The position numbers and the translations under genes are program-made. Of a stretch of 64,000 nt of DNA, positions 44,940 through 54,801 are shown in pieces. This stretch comes from Chryseobacterium artocarpi (GTDB lineage: Bacteria; Bacteroidota; Bacteroidia; Flavobacteriales; Weeksellaceae). The stretch spans positions 310,001 to 374,000 of the forward strand of contig NZ_MAYH01000001.1 in assembly GCF_001684975.1 (NCBI RefSeq), given 5' to 3'. The first letter of the stretch is position 1. Each line of letters opens with the position of its first letter. The notes beneath the pieces are model-generated. The model was not told the DNA's origin. It made no database searches and saw nothing but the letters and a program-made list of their open reading frames with translations.

Positions 44940-46352
44940 ATGAAAATTAAAAATATAGCATATATCGCATTCATTTCAGGAACAGCTGTTTCGTGTGGCG
45001 TTCAAAAATATGAACAGCCTGAAGTGAAGATGCCTGAAGCTTTCAGAAGTGACAGTATTGTGGTAGAGCAGAATGAAAATATTGCGAAAATCGGGTATAA
45101 AGATTTTTTCAAAGATCCGGTTTTGGTGAGTTTGATTGATAAAGCAATGGTGCAGAATAATGATCTACAGGTTGCTTTAAAACAAATAGAATTTGCATCA
45201 CTTGCCTATACTCAAAGTAAGTGGGGAAATGTTCCTACTATTAATGCAACAGCAAACGGTAATATTAGCAGACCTTCTGATAACAGTATGAATGGAATGA
45301 TGGCTGGGCAGTTTATGGGAAAAAGATACATGGAAGATTATACGGCAGCGCTTAATTTTTCATGGGAGGCAGATATCTGGGGAAAGATCAAAGGAAGAAA
45401 GGAGCAGGCACTGGCAGATTATCTTAAAACTCAGGAAGCTGCAAAAGCAGTGAAAACACAAGTGGTGGCAGCTGTTGTTCAAGGATATTATAACCTTTTG
45501 ATGCTGGATACTCAACTGGAAATTACAAAATCGAATCTGACGTATGCTGATAATACGTTGAAGTTTCTTGTAAAACAACAGGAGCTTGGGTTGACAACAG
45601 CTTTAGCGGTTCAACAACAGGAAATTGTGAAAGATCAGATCCTGAAAACTATTCCGGCTATTGAAAGTTCCGTTGCTACACAGGAGAACGCTTTAAGTCT
45701 GTTAACAGGTTCTATGCCAGGGAAAATTGAAAGAAGTTCAAGTCTGAATAATGTTCAGTCTCCGGATCATATTTCAGCAGGAATTCCATCAGAATTATTG
45801 AGCTACAGACCTGATATTAAAACGGCTGAATTAGAAGTGAGAAAAAGTGCAGCGGCAATTCATGTTGCTAAAATGAGCATGTATCCTTCATTGAATATTA
45901 CAGCTCAGGGTGGTGTGAATGCTTTCCAGATCAGTAAATGGTTCAGTGTTCCGGGATCTCTTTTCGGAATGGCGGCAGGAGCTATTGCTCAACCTATTTT
46001 GAATGGAAAACAACTTAAAACTCAGTATGAACAGTCCAAAGTATTGGCAGATCAGGCTGAAATCAGCTTTAAACAATCTGTTTTAAAAGCGGTAGGAGAG
46101 GTTTCTGACGCATTGGTACAGATTCAGAAGCTGGAAGAGCAGCAGAAAATTGCTGAAGGATTGGTAGTGAAATCCGGTGAAGCTGTGAAAAAGGCGGATC
46201 TGTTATTCAAATACAATTCAGCAACGTATGTAGAGGTTATTATGGCGCAAACCAATAAGCTTAATGCGGAATTGGAACTGGCTTCTCTGAAAGCTCAACG
46301 ATTGAATGCAATCACTGCCCTGTACCGTTCTGTAGGTGGCGGATGGCAATAA
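44940..46352 (+). CDS. RND efflux outer-membrane channel (TolC/OprM family lipoprotein)
   Basis: 470 residues from MKIKNIAYIAFISGTAVSCG, a lipoprotein signal; the open frame begins 10 codons upstream and overlaps the pump gene, but that start would precede the signal. Two OEP repeats are visible, each a pair of long helices and strands (EFASLAYTQSKWGNVPTINA ... DYTAALNFSWEADIWGKIKG; and LLSYRPDIKTAELEVRKSAA ... MYPSLNITAQGG). The trimer forms the exit duct of the tripartite pump. Third gene of the operon, ended by a terminator at 46362. Confidence 0.95.
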   Translation: MKIKNIAYIAFISGTAVSCGVQKYEQPEVKMPEAFRSDSIVVEQNENIAKIGYKDFFKDPVLVSLIDKAMVQNNDLQVALKQIEFASLAYTQSKWGNVPTINATANGNISRPSDNSMNGMMAGQFMGKRYMEDYTAALNFSWEADIWGKIKGRKEQALADYLKTQEAAKAVKTQVVAAVVQGYYNLLMLDTQLEITKSNLTYADNTLKFLVKQQELGLTTALAVQQQEIVKDQILKTIPAIESSVATQENALSLLTGSMPGKIERSSSLNNVQSPDHISAGIPSELLSYRPDIKTAELEVRKSAAAIHVAKMSMYPSLNITAQGGVNAFQISKWFSVPGSLFGMAAGAIAQPILNGKQLKTQYEQSKVLADQAEISFKQSVLKAVGEVSDALVQIQKLEEQQKIAEGLVVKSGEAVKKADLLFKYNSATYVEVIMAQTNKLNAELELASLKAQRLNAITALYRSVGGGWQ

Positions 46353-46361
46353 AGTAAAATT

Positions 46362-46397
46362 AAACCTGCTTCGTCTTTAGATGCAGCAGGTTTTTAA
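46362..46397 (+). terminator. Rho-independent terminator of the RND operon
   Basis: Perfect 9-bp stem AAACCTGCT (46362-46370) / AGCAGGTTT (46385-46393) followed by T-rich DNA. It falls only 13 bp before the next gene. Confidence 0.85.
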
Positions 46398-46409
46398 TCC
46401 AAAATCATT

Positions 46410-46964
46410 ATGAAGAATACAGATATACAGGAGGGAATCATTTTAATTCCGGATTTCAGCGGATTTACCGAATTTGTGTTCAATACCAAACTTTATACAG
46501 GAGAATATATTGTAAGACAACTACTATCTACGCTGATTGATGTGAATGATCAGTATTTTGAAATTTCTGAAATTGAAGGTGACGCTATTTTATTTTATCG
46601 TTATGATGAAAATCCATCGTATGATAGTATTTCAGATATGCTTTGGAAAATGAGAAACGCATTCAACAGAAAAATAAAAGAATTGAGTAAGAGTTTAAGT
46701 ACAACAATTGATTTATCTCTGAAGTTTATCGTTCATTATGGAGCATTTTCGCAGTATAATATCGGGAATTTCAGGAAGCTTTACGGGAAAACTATTGTAG
46801 AAGCACATCAGATGTTGAAAAATGGGTTGGCAGAACAGCCTTCTTATGCTTTGTACAGCAATTCTTTTTTAGAAAACAGTAATAATCAGGAAACTGAATC
46901 AGATAAGGATCAGCATCGTCTGTCGGAAGTAGGTATGATCCATTATTTTGAAAGTTTAAACTAG
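46410..46964 (+). CDS. DUF2652 protein, degenerate nucleotide-cyclase-like fold
   Basis: 184 residues. The order IPDFSGFTEFV (Asp15) ... EISEIEGDAILFY (Asp58) ... LKFIVHYGAFSQYNIGNFRK ... YGKTIVEAHQML follows the layout of class III nucleotide cyclase domains, with the two metal-binding Asp positions kept but the usual substrate-specifying residues not evident. The family is annotated DUF2652. A catalytic role is unproven; it may be a regulatory or binding domain. It lies right after the RND operon terminator. Confidence 0.8.
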   Translation: MKNTDIQEGIILIPDFSGFTEFVFNTKLYTGEYIVRQLLSTLIDVNDQYFEISEIEGDAILFYRYDENPSYDSISDMLWKMRNAFNRKIKELSKSLSTTIDLSLKFIVHYGAFSQYNIGNFRKLYGKTIVEAHQMLKNGLAEQPSYALYSNSFLENSNNQETESDKDQHRLSEVGMIHYFESLN

Positions 46965-47008
46965 CATATTTTTATTTTTTAATCCTTGTAAATTTGCTTT
47001 TTGCTAGC

Positions 47009-47035
47009 AGCCCGGGTGAGATCCGGGCTTTTTTT
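47009..47035 (+). terminator. Rho-independent terminator
   Basis: Stem AGCCCGG (47009-47015) / CCGGGCT (47023-47029) followed by T-run. It ends the DUF2652 gene. The rest of the gap to 47288 is AT-rich with no feature seen. Confidence 0.93.
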
Positions 47036-47288
47036 GTGAGTAATAGATGATCTTGATATGTTAAAATTTGAAAACTTTAAATAACTTTTTCAATTGATTT
47101 ATTGTATATGTTTTGGTTGTAAATGTATTTGTTTGATTATTTTGTCTTAATAATTGTTATTTTTTTAAATTATCTCTAAAACTGTTTTTTATAAAGTGTT
47201 AAAGCCTAATAGTTTATTAAATTTTTTTTCATTTTCCATGTAACAAAAACCGGAATACAGTGGTCTTATTGGATAAACTATAACTTTC

Positions 47289-49460
47289 ATGAAAATAATA
47301 TTATTTCCAATAGCAGTATTAACGGGTTCTTTAGCATTGGCACAGACTCAGACTGTAAAAGACACTGTAAAAGGGAATACAAAAGAGATAGAAGCAGTTG
47401 CGATTGTCGCAAAGAAGCCTACCGTAGAGTCTAAGGTAGACAGAACTGTTTTTAATGTGGCAAACAGTGCTATCGTAGCCGGAAACACAACCTGGGATGT
47501 TTTGAGAATGACACCATTGGTAAGTATTGATAATAATGATGCTGTAAAAGCGGAAGGACAGACGGTAACGGTTTATATCAACGATAGAAAATCTGTTTTT
47601 ACAGGAAAAGAATTAAAAGAATATCTTAAAACAATCCCAGCCGATAACTTGTTGAAGATAGAAGTTATTACAAGTCCGTCTTCACGTTACGAAACTTCCG
47701 GATCAGTTATTAATATTGTTCTGAAGAAAAGAGATGATGAAGGAATTAAAGGAAGTATCTCTCTGAATAACAGGCAAAGTACCAAGAACTCACAATACAC
47801 AAACTTTAACCTCAACTATCATAAGAAAGGCTTTACCCAGACTTTTATCGGAAGCTATGGGAATAATACCTACGTACAAAAAGGTGCTAAAAATATCAGA
47901 TCTTATGATAAGTCTAATAAAGACAGTGATATTGAATATGAAACAGTAACAAAAAGTGAAAATCCATCGCTTTCTTCTACTTCAGAATTTGAACTAAACG
48001 ATAAAAATAATGTTGGGCTTATTCTGGAATATTTCCAAAGCCGTAGCAAGTCTTTATCTGAAACGAATTCAACTGAGTATAAGAACGGAGGTTTTTTTGA
48101 TTCATATCTTCAGACTCAGAATGAAGACGGATTTTATCGTAACCTTGGAACGAATGTCTTTTATAAATATTATGACAAGGAGAAAAACAGAATCTTGGAT
48201 GTAAACCTGGGTACGAATTATTCCGGAAATGACAGTGATCAACTGATCAATAAAACAACGTTAAAAAACGGGATTAAAGAAGTAGGGGTGACCAGTGATA
48301 ATCAGATGCGTAATTATTATCTGAAGGTAGATTATACGCAGCCATTGGGGAAATCTGGAGGCACAATTGAAGTGGGAGCAAAAACTGAGTTCAATAATCA
48401 TGCGATTCCAAATACATTATACGGTTATAGTGTGATCAATCAAGATCTTGATTACAAAGGGTTATCAACCAATGATAAATTCCATTATGAAGACAATATT
48501 ACTTCCGTATATGCTAACTATAGTAAGACGTTTTTCAAAAAACTGGAAACCCGTATCGGACTTCGATATGAATATACAGATCTGAGGGTAAGACAAGATG
48601 TTGCCGGAACAGAAAGAAAAGACGGCTATGGAACTTTTCTTCCTAATTTATTAATAAAATATAGTTTTTCAGATAAATATGATGTGAGTTTAACGTACAA
48701 CAGAAGTATCTGGAGACCGTGGTATTCTGAATTTAATCCTTTTGTTACACCTTCTATTGACGGAACGTATTCCAGAGGAAATATGGACTTAAATCCAAAT
48801 CCTAACGACAGATTGTACCTGAAATTCGGAATCCTGAAAAAGTACTTTATCTCTGCAAGATATATGCATACCAACCAGGATTATTGGACCACTTTTGCTA
48901 CAGAAAACGGACGAAATGTATTTTTACCGGGGAATTTTAACGGAAAAGTTGAAAAATACTATCTTTTTGCAAACACCAATCAGAATTTCCTGAAAAATAA
49001 ATTGAATGTAAATGTTGGATTTGGATGGTATTATATCGATAATAAAGATTTTAATGAGAAGAATCAAATTGGAGGAAAAAGCTATATCAATTATTGGGGC
49101 GGATCTGCAAATGTTTCCTATTCGAATCTGTTCAATAAGAATATAAATATCAGTGCATGGATGGAAATTGCCAATCAGAACAATGGAAACTCTTACGCTA
49201 ATAACACCAACGTATTTCATAATATTTCTGTGACTAAATTATTCCCTAAAACACAGATGGAAGCAAGCTTACAGCTGATGAACATCTTTAAAAGACCTTA
49301 TGCTGACAATACAACATACAGTCAGGTGGGAACTTTCAGAGATTATCAGAAATGGGATTGGTACGGGGTAGCTGTTACTTTCGTGAAGCGTTTTGGAAAC
49401 CAAAAGGTGAAAGAGAATACGAAAACGGATGTTGAGAAAAATGCCGGAGGAGCAAAATAG
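47289..49460 (+). CDS. TonB-dependent-receptor-like outer-membrane beta-barrel protein
   Basis: 723 residues. A signal peptide (to about 20, LALAQ) is followed by a possible TonB-box-like stretch (EIEAVAIVAKKPTVESK) and a plug domain (TTWDVLRMTPLVSIDNNDAV ... NLLKIEVITSPSSRYETSGS, then VINIVLKK). The remaining ~550 residues form the alternating strands of a large barrel, grouped in Bacteroidota as outer membrane beta-barrel family proteins. There is no N-terminal carboxypeptidase-regulatory-like domain and no SusD partner, so it is not a classic SusC. The C-terminal ~20 residues are Lys/Glu/Asn-rich. Substrate unknown. Confidence 0.87.
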   Translation: MKIILFPIAVLTGSLALAQTQTVKDTVKGNTKEIEAVAIVAKKPTVESKVDRTVFNVANSAIVAGNTTWDVLRMTPLVSIDNNDAVKAEGQTVTVYINDRKSVFTGKELKEYLKTIPADNLLKIEVITSPSSRYETSGSVINIVLKKRDDEGIKGSISLNNRQSTKNSQYTNFNLNYHKKGFTQTFIGSYGNNTYVQKGAKNIRSYDKSNKDSDIEYETVTKSENPSLSSTSEFELNDKNNVGLILEYFQSRSKSLSETNSTEYKNGGFFDSYLQTQNEDGFYRNLGTNVFYKYYDKEKNRILDVNLGTNYSGNDSDQLINKTTLKNGIKEVGVTSDNQMRNYYLKVDYTQPLGKSGGTIEVGAKTEFNNHAIPNTLYGYSVINQDLDYKGLSTNDKFHYEDNITSVYANYSKTFFKKLETRIGLRYEYTDLRVRQDVAGTERKDGYGTFLPNLLIKYSFSDKYDVSLTYNRSIWRPWYSEFNPFVTPSIDGTYSRGNMDLNPNPNDRLYLKFGILKKYFISARYMHTNQDYWTTFATENGRNVFLPGNFNGKVEKYYLFANTNQNFLKNKLNVNVGFGWYYIDNKDFNEKNQIGGKSYINYWGGSANVSYSNLFNKNINISAWMEIANQNNGNSYANNTNVFHNISVTKLFPKTQMEASLQLMNIFKRPYADNTTYSQVGTFRDYQKWDWYGVAVTFVKRFGNQKVKENTKTDVEKNAGGAK

Positions 49461-49481
49461 AAAGAATTTAAATCAATATAA

Positions 49482-49514
49482 AAACAGGTTTCTGGTTGAA
49501 GCCTGTTTTTTTTG
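49482..49514 (+). terminator. Rho-independent terminator
   Basis: Arms AAACAGG (49482-49488) / CCTGTTT (49502-49508), extended inward by TTTC/GAAG with one G-T pair, then a T8 run. It ends the barrel gene. Confidence 0.9.
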
Positions 49515-49587
49515 TTTTTTGAGCTAAAGATTGGATGATTTTTTAAATAGAATCGATCCGTGCTGTTTTTTATGTAAGCAAATAAAA

Positions 49588-49614
49588 AAGCAGATTTCGA
49601 ATAGAAACCTGCTT
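49588..49614 (-). terminator. Terminator for the beta-glucosidase gene
   Basis: Arms AAGCAGATTTC (49588-49598) / GAAACCTGCTT (49604-49614). Read leftward, the hairpin is followed by TTTTTTATT. It serves the GH3 gene about 90 bp away. Confidence 0.8.
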
Positions 49615-49700
49615 ATAAATTCTACAAAATTAACGGATAGATTAGCTGATTGATTGTCAAATAGTAATTTGCATCTTCATACTTCCAATTTCATTCTTTA

Positions 49701-51959
49701 CTATTTCAGGGTGAACTTCACCTTTGTTTTAATAGCATCAGAAGAATTTCCGATTTGAGCTTCAAAATCTCCTGGCTCTGCTACCCAGTCGTGTTTCTGA
49801 GCATCAAAGAAGCTTAAAGCAGACTTGTCAATAGTAAATGTCACTTCTTTTGTCTCACCCGGATTTAAATATACTTTTTCAAAACCTTTCAATTCTTTAG
49901 CAGGGCGGGGAACAGATGATTTTAAATCACTGATGTAAAGCTGTGCCACTTCAGCTCCTGCTTTCTTTCCTGTATTTTTAACAGTTACCGTGAAAGTAAT
50001 GGTCTCGTTTTGTGATAATGTTGTTTTATCAGCTTTAGCTTTTCCAAATTCAAAAGTTGTATAACTTAATCCATGCCCGAAGCTGAAAAGAGGTTTAATG
50101 TTTTTTGTATCATGCCAACGATAACCTACAAATACTCCTTCATTATAAGTAATATTGATCGGGTTTTTCTGATCTTTTCCTTTTCCGGCAGCTAATTCAT
50201 CTTTTTGTCCCGGATATTCACCAAGTTGATGAGCGGAATTATCCTCAAGCTTCACTGGAAAAGTAAACGGAAGTTTTCCTGATGGGTTGGTATCACCGGC
50301 TAAAACAGAAGCAATGGAATTTCCAGCTTCAGAACCAAGATACCATGCCTGTACTACGGTTGGCACATCTTTGATCCAAGGCATTGCAATAGCATTCCCT
50401 GAAACTAAAACAACAGCAAGATTTTTATTAGCTTTCGCAAGAGCAGAGATTACCTTATCCTGATTATATGGTAATCCATAGCTTTTTCTGTCGTTTCCTT
50501 CACTGTCCTGGAAATCTGCTTTATTCAATCCGCCAACGAAGATAACATAGTCCGATTTTTTTGCCAGTTCTACCGCTTCGTTTAATAATTCTGCCTCAGA
50601 ACGGGAATCTTTTAAATCCTGTCCGGATTTTACACCATTGTATTCACCGCCAATGTCTCCTACATAACCTCTGGCATATTGTATATCAGATTGCTTCCCG
50701 AATCTGGACTTTATTCCGTCTAAAGGAAGAGTTTCGTATTTTACTTTTAATGAAGATGAACCTCCGCCAACAGTCATAATTTTGATGGCATTCTCTCCAA
50801 TAACTGCTATTTTTTTAGCCTTATTAATATCAATCGGAAGTACATTACCTTGATTTTTCAATAAAACAATTCCTTCTTCACCGATTTCCTTTGCTACAGC
50901 TTTATGTTCTTCAGAAGCAATATTCCCGAAAGGTTTATTTCGGTTCATTGTCGTTTTATAGGCAAGACGAAGTAATCGGGTTACTTTGTCATCAAGTTCT
51001 TTGGTTCCTACTTTTCCTGCTTTGATCAGATCAAGATAAGGTTTTGCCAGATAATAATTGTCATAGGCATTTTTAGTTCCGGCTGAAAGACCATTGGTCC
51101 ATGATCCGAATTCAAGATCCAATCCGTTGTGGATCGCCTGTTCTGTATTATTAACAGCTCCCCAATCGGAAACTACCACTCCTTTGTAGTTCCACTCTTT
51201 TTTTAGAATATCATTTAAAAGGTATTGATTCTGGCTGGCATATTGTCCTTTATACAGATCGTAAGCTCCCATGATGGTCCATGAATCGCCTTCTGTTACG
51301 GCAGCTTTAAATGGTGGAAAGTAAATTTCATAAAGCGTTCTGTCATCCACATTTACATTGCTGGTATGACGGAACATTTCCTGGTTATTGAGGGCAAAAT
51401 GTTTAACTGAAGTAGCCACCCCGTTAGATTGTACTCCTTTGATGTAAGGTACCACCATTTTCGAAGTCAGGTAAGGATCTTCGCCCATGTATTCGAAGTT
51501 TCTTCCGTTCAATGGAGTTCTGTAGATATTTACACCAGGTCCCAGAAGAATATCTTTTTTTCTGTATCGTGCTTCTTCTCCTAATGCTTTACCATAATTC
51601 CATGACATTTTTTTATTCCATGTTGCAGATAAGGCGGTAAGGGCAGGGTAGGCGATGATAGAGTCGTTGGTCCATCCGGCTTGGTCCCATTCGTCCCACA
51701 TTACTTCAGGACGTACCCCATGAGGACCGTCCGTTGTCCAGAATTCGGGGATTCCTAATCTTGGAACACCGGGAGAACTGAATTTCGACTGTGCGTGAAG
51801 CATTGCTACTTTCTCTTCCAGTGTCATTCTGGAAAGAGCATCCTGTATACGTTGTTCTACAGGTTTTGATTCATCTAAATAAACGGGAGTATTGGTCTGA
51901 GCCATATAAGAAACAGAAATAAGGGTGAATAAACTTACAATGGCGGTTTTCTTTAACAT
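49701..51959 (-). CDS. bglX: Glycoside hydrolase family 3 beta-glucosidase (BglX-like)
   Basis: 752 residues with a signal peptide (about 1-20, SYMAQ). The GH3 N-terminal TIM-barrel domain contains SRMTLEEKVAMLH, FWTTDGPHGVRPE, KHFALNNQE and the nucleophile Asp in VVVSDWGAV (about 266). The alpha/beta sandwich domain (IAVIGENAIKIMTVGGGSSS ... VVLVSGNAIAMPW) and a C-terminal fibronectin-like domain (TVTVKNTGKKAGAEVAQLYI ... LKGFEKVYLNPGETKEV) are complete. It should cleave beta-glucosides in the periplasm. Single gene with its own terminator. Confidence 0.95.
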   Translation of the reverse strand: MLKKTAIVSLFTLISVSYMAQTNTPVYLDESKPVEQRIQDALSRMTLEEKVAMLHAQSKFSSPGVPRLGIPEFWTTDGPHGVRPEVMWDEWDQAGWTNDSIIAYPALTALSATWNKKMSWNYGKALGEEARYRKKDILLGPGVNIYRTPLNGRNFEYMGEDPYLTSKMVVPYIKGVQSNGVATSVKHFALNNQEMFRHTSNVNVDDRTLYEIYFPPFKAAVTEGDSWTIMGAYDLYKGQYASQNQYLLNDILKKEWNYKGVVVSDWGAVNNTEQAIHNGLDLEFGSWTNGLSAGTKNAYDNYYLAKPYLDLIKAGKVGTKELDDKVTRLLRLAYKTTMNRNKPFGNIASEEHKAVAKEIGEEGIVLLKNQGNVLPIDINKAKKIAVIGENAIKIMTVGGGSSSLKVKYETLPLDGIKSRFGKQSDIQYARGYVGDIGGEYNGVKSGQDLKDSRSEAELLNEAVELAKKSDYVIFVGGLNKADFQDSEGNDRKSYGLPYNQDKVISALAKANKNLAVVLVSGNAIAMPWIKDVPTVVQAWYLGSEAGNSIASVLAGDTNPSGKLPFTFPVKLEDNSAHQLGEYPGQKDELAAGKGKDQKNPINITYNEGVFVGYRWHDTKNIKPLFSFGHGLSYTTFEFGKAKADKTTLSQNETITFTVTVKNTGKKAGAEVAQLYISDLKSSVPRPAKELKGFEKVYLNPGETKEVTFTIDKSALSFFDAQKHDWVAEPGDFEAQIGNSSDAIKTKVKFTLK

Positions 51960-52043
51960 AATGCCTTTTTATTTGATTGAAAGCAAAAGTAAGAAAATTT
52001 CTTTATTATCTCAAATTGAGAAAATAAATTTTAAAGCATAAAA

Positions 52044-52071
52044 AAACTGCCTGCTAAATTGCTGACAGTTT
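52044..52071 (-). terminator. Candidate terminator of the met transport operon
   Basis: Read leftward, AAACTG...CAGTTT with inner GC pairs is followed by TTTTTAT. It lies about 155 bp beyond the metQ stop. The stem is short, so this is a moderate call. Confidence 0.6.
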
Positions 52072-52226
52072 GTTGTTTATTGTTCGGTAGAAATTTGATT
52101 TTTAATATTTTAGATAATAGAGGAAGAGATTTTACATGTCGATAATCAATTTTGCTTTGCAAGTGAATGATCAATTTGAAGTGAAGGGATTATAACCCGT
52201 ATCTCGTATCTCGAAACCCTCAAACT

Positions 52227-53036
52227 TTAATCCCACCCTTTTACTGCTCCTCCTTTAAACACTTCAAGAGCTTTTTTTTCCACCTCATCGGACTGATAAG
52301 CTTTTACAAAGTTTTTTACTTTTTGGCTGTTCTTATTATCCTGCCTTGATACAACAAGGTTAACGTAAGGGGAGTCTTTGTCTTCTTTGAAAATTCCCTG
52401 TTTTTCAGAATCCAATCCGGCTTGTGCTGCAAAATTATTATTGATAATTCCAACTACAACATCACGGTCATCCAAAACTCTTGGGATCTGAGCTCCTTCA
52501 ATTTCCATAATTTTCAGTTGTTTTGGGTTTTCAACTATATCAGTCACTTTTGGAAGTAATCCCACTCCTGCTTTTAGCTTCAATAAACCATTTTTCTGTA
52601 AAAGAAGTAATGAACGTCCACCATTGGTAGGGTCATTAGGAATAACAATAGTGCTTTCATTCTGAAGCTGGCTGATGTTCTGAATCTTCTTTGAATAGGC
52701 TACAATAGGATAAACGAATGTATTTCCTACGACAGCAAGATGATAACCTCTTTGTTTGGATTGTTCGGTTAAATAAGGAGCGTGCTGGAAAGCATTGGCA
52801 TCAATATCACCATTCATCAAAGCTTCATTGGGAACTACATAATCATTGAAAGGGATAAGCTCCACTTCAAGGTTATACTTTTCCTTAGCAACTTTTTTGG
52901 CAACTTCAGCCACTTCCTGCTCAGGTCCGTACGTAATTCCGACTCTGATGAAATTCGGATCGTCCTTTCTCCCTGAACAAGCACTGAAAAGCAATACTCC
53001 GGCAGTTATCAAACCTAAAATCTTTATTTTTTTCAT
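52227..53036 (-). CDS. metQ: Methionine ABC transporter substrate-binding lipoprotein
   Basis: 269 residues from MKKIKILGLITAGVLLFSAC; the frame is open 19 codons upstream, but this start gives a proper lipoprotein signal with the Cys at about residue 20. The NlpA/MetQ family pattern is clear: IRVGITYGPEQEVAEVAKKV, ELIPFNDYVVPNEALMNGDI, DANAFQHAPYL and IVIPNDPTNGGRSLLLLQ. It captures methionine (or a related compound) in the periplasm for the MetNI importer. Last gene of the EamA-metN-metI-metQ operon, 69 bp after metI. Confidence 0.95.
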   Translation of the reverse strand: MKKIKILGLITAGVLLFSACSGRKDDPNFIRVGITYGPEQEVAEVAKKVAKEKYNLEVELIPFNDYVVPNEALMNGDIDANAFQHAPYLTEQSKQRGYHLAVVGNTFVYPIVAYSKKIQNISQLQNESTIVIPNDPTNGGRSLLLLQKNGLLKLKAGVGLLPKVTDIVENPKQLKIMEIEGAQIPRVLDDRDVVVGIINNNFAAQAGLDSEKQGIFKEDKDSPYVNLVVSRQDNKNSQKVKNFVKAYQSDEVEKKALEVFKGGAVKGWD

Positions 53037-53105
53037 TCTATTCTTTTTAATAATATCGGTAGAGGGTAGAAAACTCATTCGTTCAGATCTCACTCACTCT
53101 AAAAC

Positions 53106-53762
53106 TTACCTATGGTCAAATCTTTTAGACAACCTGTCTCCCATAAACTGTATAATAAATACCAGAAGAACAAGCAATATCAAAACAGTGTTCATAATCA
53201 CAATATCATAACCGATATATCCGTATTGATATCCCACCTGTCCCAATCCACCGGCACCTACAGCACCTCCCATTGCAGAATATCCTACTAAGGTGATCAA
53301 TGTAATGGTTGCATTATTAATTAATGATGGAAGTGCCTCCGGAAGCAATACTTTTCTGATAATCTGGAAAGGTGAAGCACCAAGAGCTCTTGCCGTTTCT
53401 ATTAATCCGTGAGGAACTTCAATAAGGCTGTTCTCAACTAGTCTTGCAATAAAAGGAGCAGCTCCTACACTTAATGGAACCAATGCTGCATTTACTCCAA
53501 TGGATGTTCCTGCTAAAACTCTTGTAAAAGGGATCATCCATACAATTAAAATGATGAACGGGATCGCCCGGAAAATATTAACGATAATAGATAATGTTCT
53601 GTGGTAGATTACATTTTCCAGCAGTTGTCCTTTTCTTGTTAAAAACAGCAGAATTCCTACCGGAAGCCCGAGGACAAATCCAAAAAATCCAGACACAAAT
53701 GTCATATAAACCGTTTCCCAGGTTCCTTTTGCCAAAAGGGCAATTACCGTATCACTAAGCAT
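53106..53762 (-). CDS. metI: Methionine ABC transporter permease
   Basis: 218 residues with five membrane helices and the permease EAA-type loop (ETARALGASPFQIIRKVLLP, then EALP). It pairs with MetN in the inner membrane. Its start overlaps the metN stop by 8 bp, showing translational coupling. Confidence 0.96.
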   Translation of the reverse strand: MLSDTVIALLAKGTWETVYMTFVSGFFGFVLGLPVGILLFLTRKGQLLENVIYHRTLSIIVNIFRAIPFIILIVWMIPFTRVLAGTSIGVNAALVPLSVGAAPFIARLVENSLIEVPHGLIETARALGASPFQIIRKVLLPEALPSLINNATITLITLVGYSAMGGAVGAGGLGQVGYQYGYIGYDIVIMNTVLILLVLLVFIIQFMGDRLSKRFDHR

Positions 53763-54783
53763 ATCCTTTTACTGTATTTTGAATTTTATTTTGATTAAAA
53801 TAATAGATGGCTTTCTGATTTTCCTCAGCTTCGCCTTGAAGTTGCAAAAGTAGTTTACCAAAATTAGAATTCCCAAAATATTCTACATCCGCTTTCAAAA
53901 GTTTGTATGGGATTTTATGTTCATTATATAACGCTGAAAGAATTTGTTCAACGCTTAAGTTTTCGTTAAGTTCTATTTCGACCAGTGGAAATAAACCATC
54001 CTCTGGTTCTTTCTGTAGTCTTTTATTAAGTTCCTGTGGCAGGGTCATGATATCTGAATTTATAAATTGTTGGATCACCGGATTTTCTCTGTCCGAAATG
54101 ATCTCGCTTAAAGTTCCTTTTGCTAATAATTTTCCTTTGTCTATAACGGCAACATGGTTGCAGACGGCTTTGATAACTTCCATCTCATGGGTAATCAGAA
54201 GAATGGTAATACCAAGTCTTTCGTTAATATCCTTCAGCAATTGTAAGATAGATTGAGTAGTAACCGGGTCAAGAGCACTTGTGGCTTCATCACAAAGTAG
54301 AAGGTGAGGATCGTTGGCTAATGCTCTCGCAATCGCTACCCTCTGTTTCTGACCTCCGGAAAGACTTCTTGGATAATCATTGGCTTTATCTTCAAGACCT
54401 ACAATTTTCAGTAATTCGTTGACCTTTTTATTAATTTGATCCTTGCTGCTATGATCTAGTTCCAGAGGAAGTGCTATATTATCAAAAACAGTACGGGAAG
54501 AAAGAAGATTGAAGTGCTGGAAGATCATACCTATTTTCTTACGTTCTTCAGCGAGTTGCTTGGAACTTAATTTGGTGAAATCTTTTCCATTGATAATTAC
54601 CTGTCCTTCATCCGGTCTTTCCAATAGATTAACGGTGCGGATCAAAGTACTTTTTCCTGCTCCTGAAAATCCTATAATTCCTACAATATCTCCTTTGTCT
54701 ATATTGAGACTTACCTGATCCAATGCTTTAAAAGCTTGTTTTTTCTGGTGGAATGTTTTTGATATGTTTCTGATTTCTATCAT
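53755..54783 (-). CDS. metN: Methionine ABC transporter ATP-binding protein
   Basis: 342 residues. The nucleotide-binding domain carries Walker A GFSGAGKST (about 38-46), the ABC signature LSGGQKQR, Walker B LLLCDEATSALD and the switch His in LLITHE. A C-terminal NIL/ACT-like domain (about 265-342) is present; in this family it binds methionine and inhibits uptake when internal levels are high. The start is 18 bp after the EamA stop, so the four genes form one leftward operon. Confidence 0.97.
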   Translation of the reverse strand: MIEIRNISKTFHQKKQAFKALDQVSLNIDKGDIVGIIGFSGAGKSTLIRTVNLLERPDEGQVIINGKDFTKLSSKQLAEERKKIGMIFQHFNLLSSRTVFDNIALPLELDHSSKDQINKKVNELLKIVGLEDKANDYPRSLSGGQKQRVAIARALANDPHLLLCDEATSALDPVTTQSILQLLKDINERLGITILLITHEMEVIKAVCNHVAVIDKGKLLAKGTLSEIISDRENPVIQQFINSDIMTLPQELNKRLQKEPEDGLFPLVEIELNENLSVEQILSALYNEHKIPYKLLKADVEYFGNSNFGKLLLQLQGEAEENQKAIYYFNQNKIQNTVKGYA

Positions 54784-54801
54784 TCTGATGTTTTATACTA
54801 T

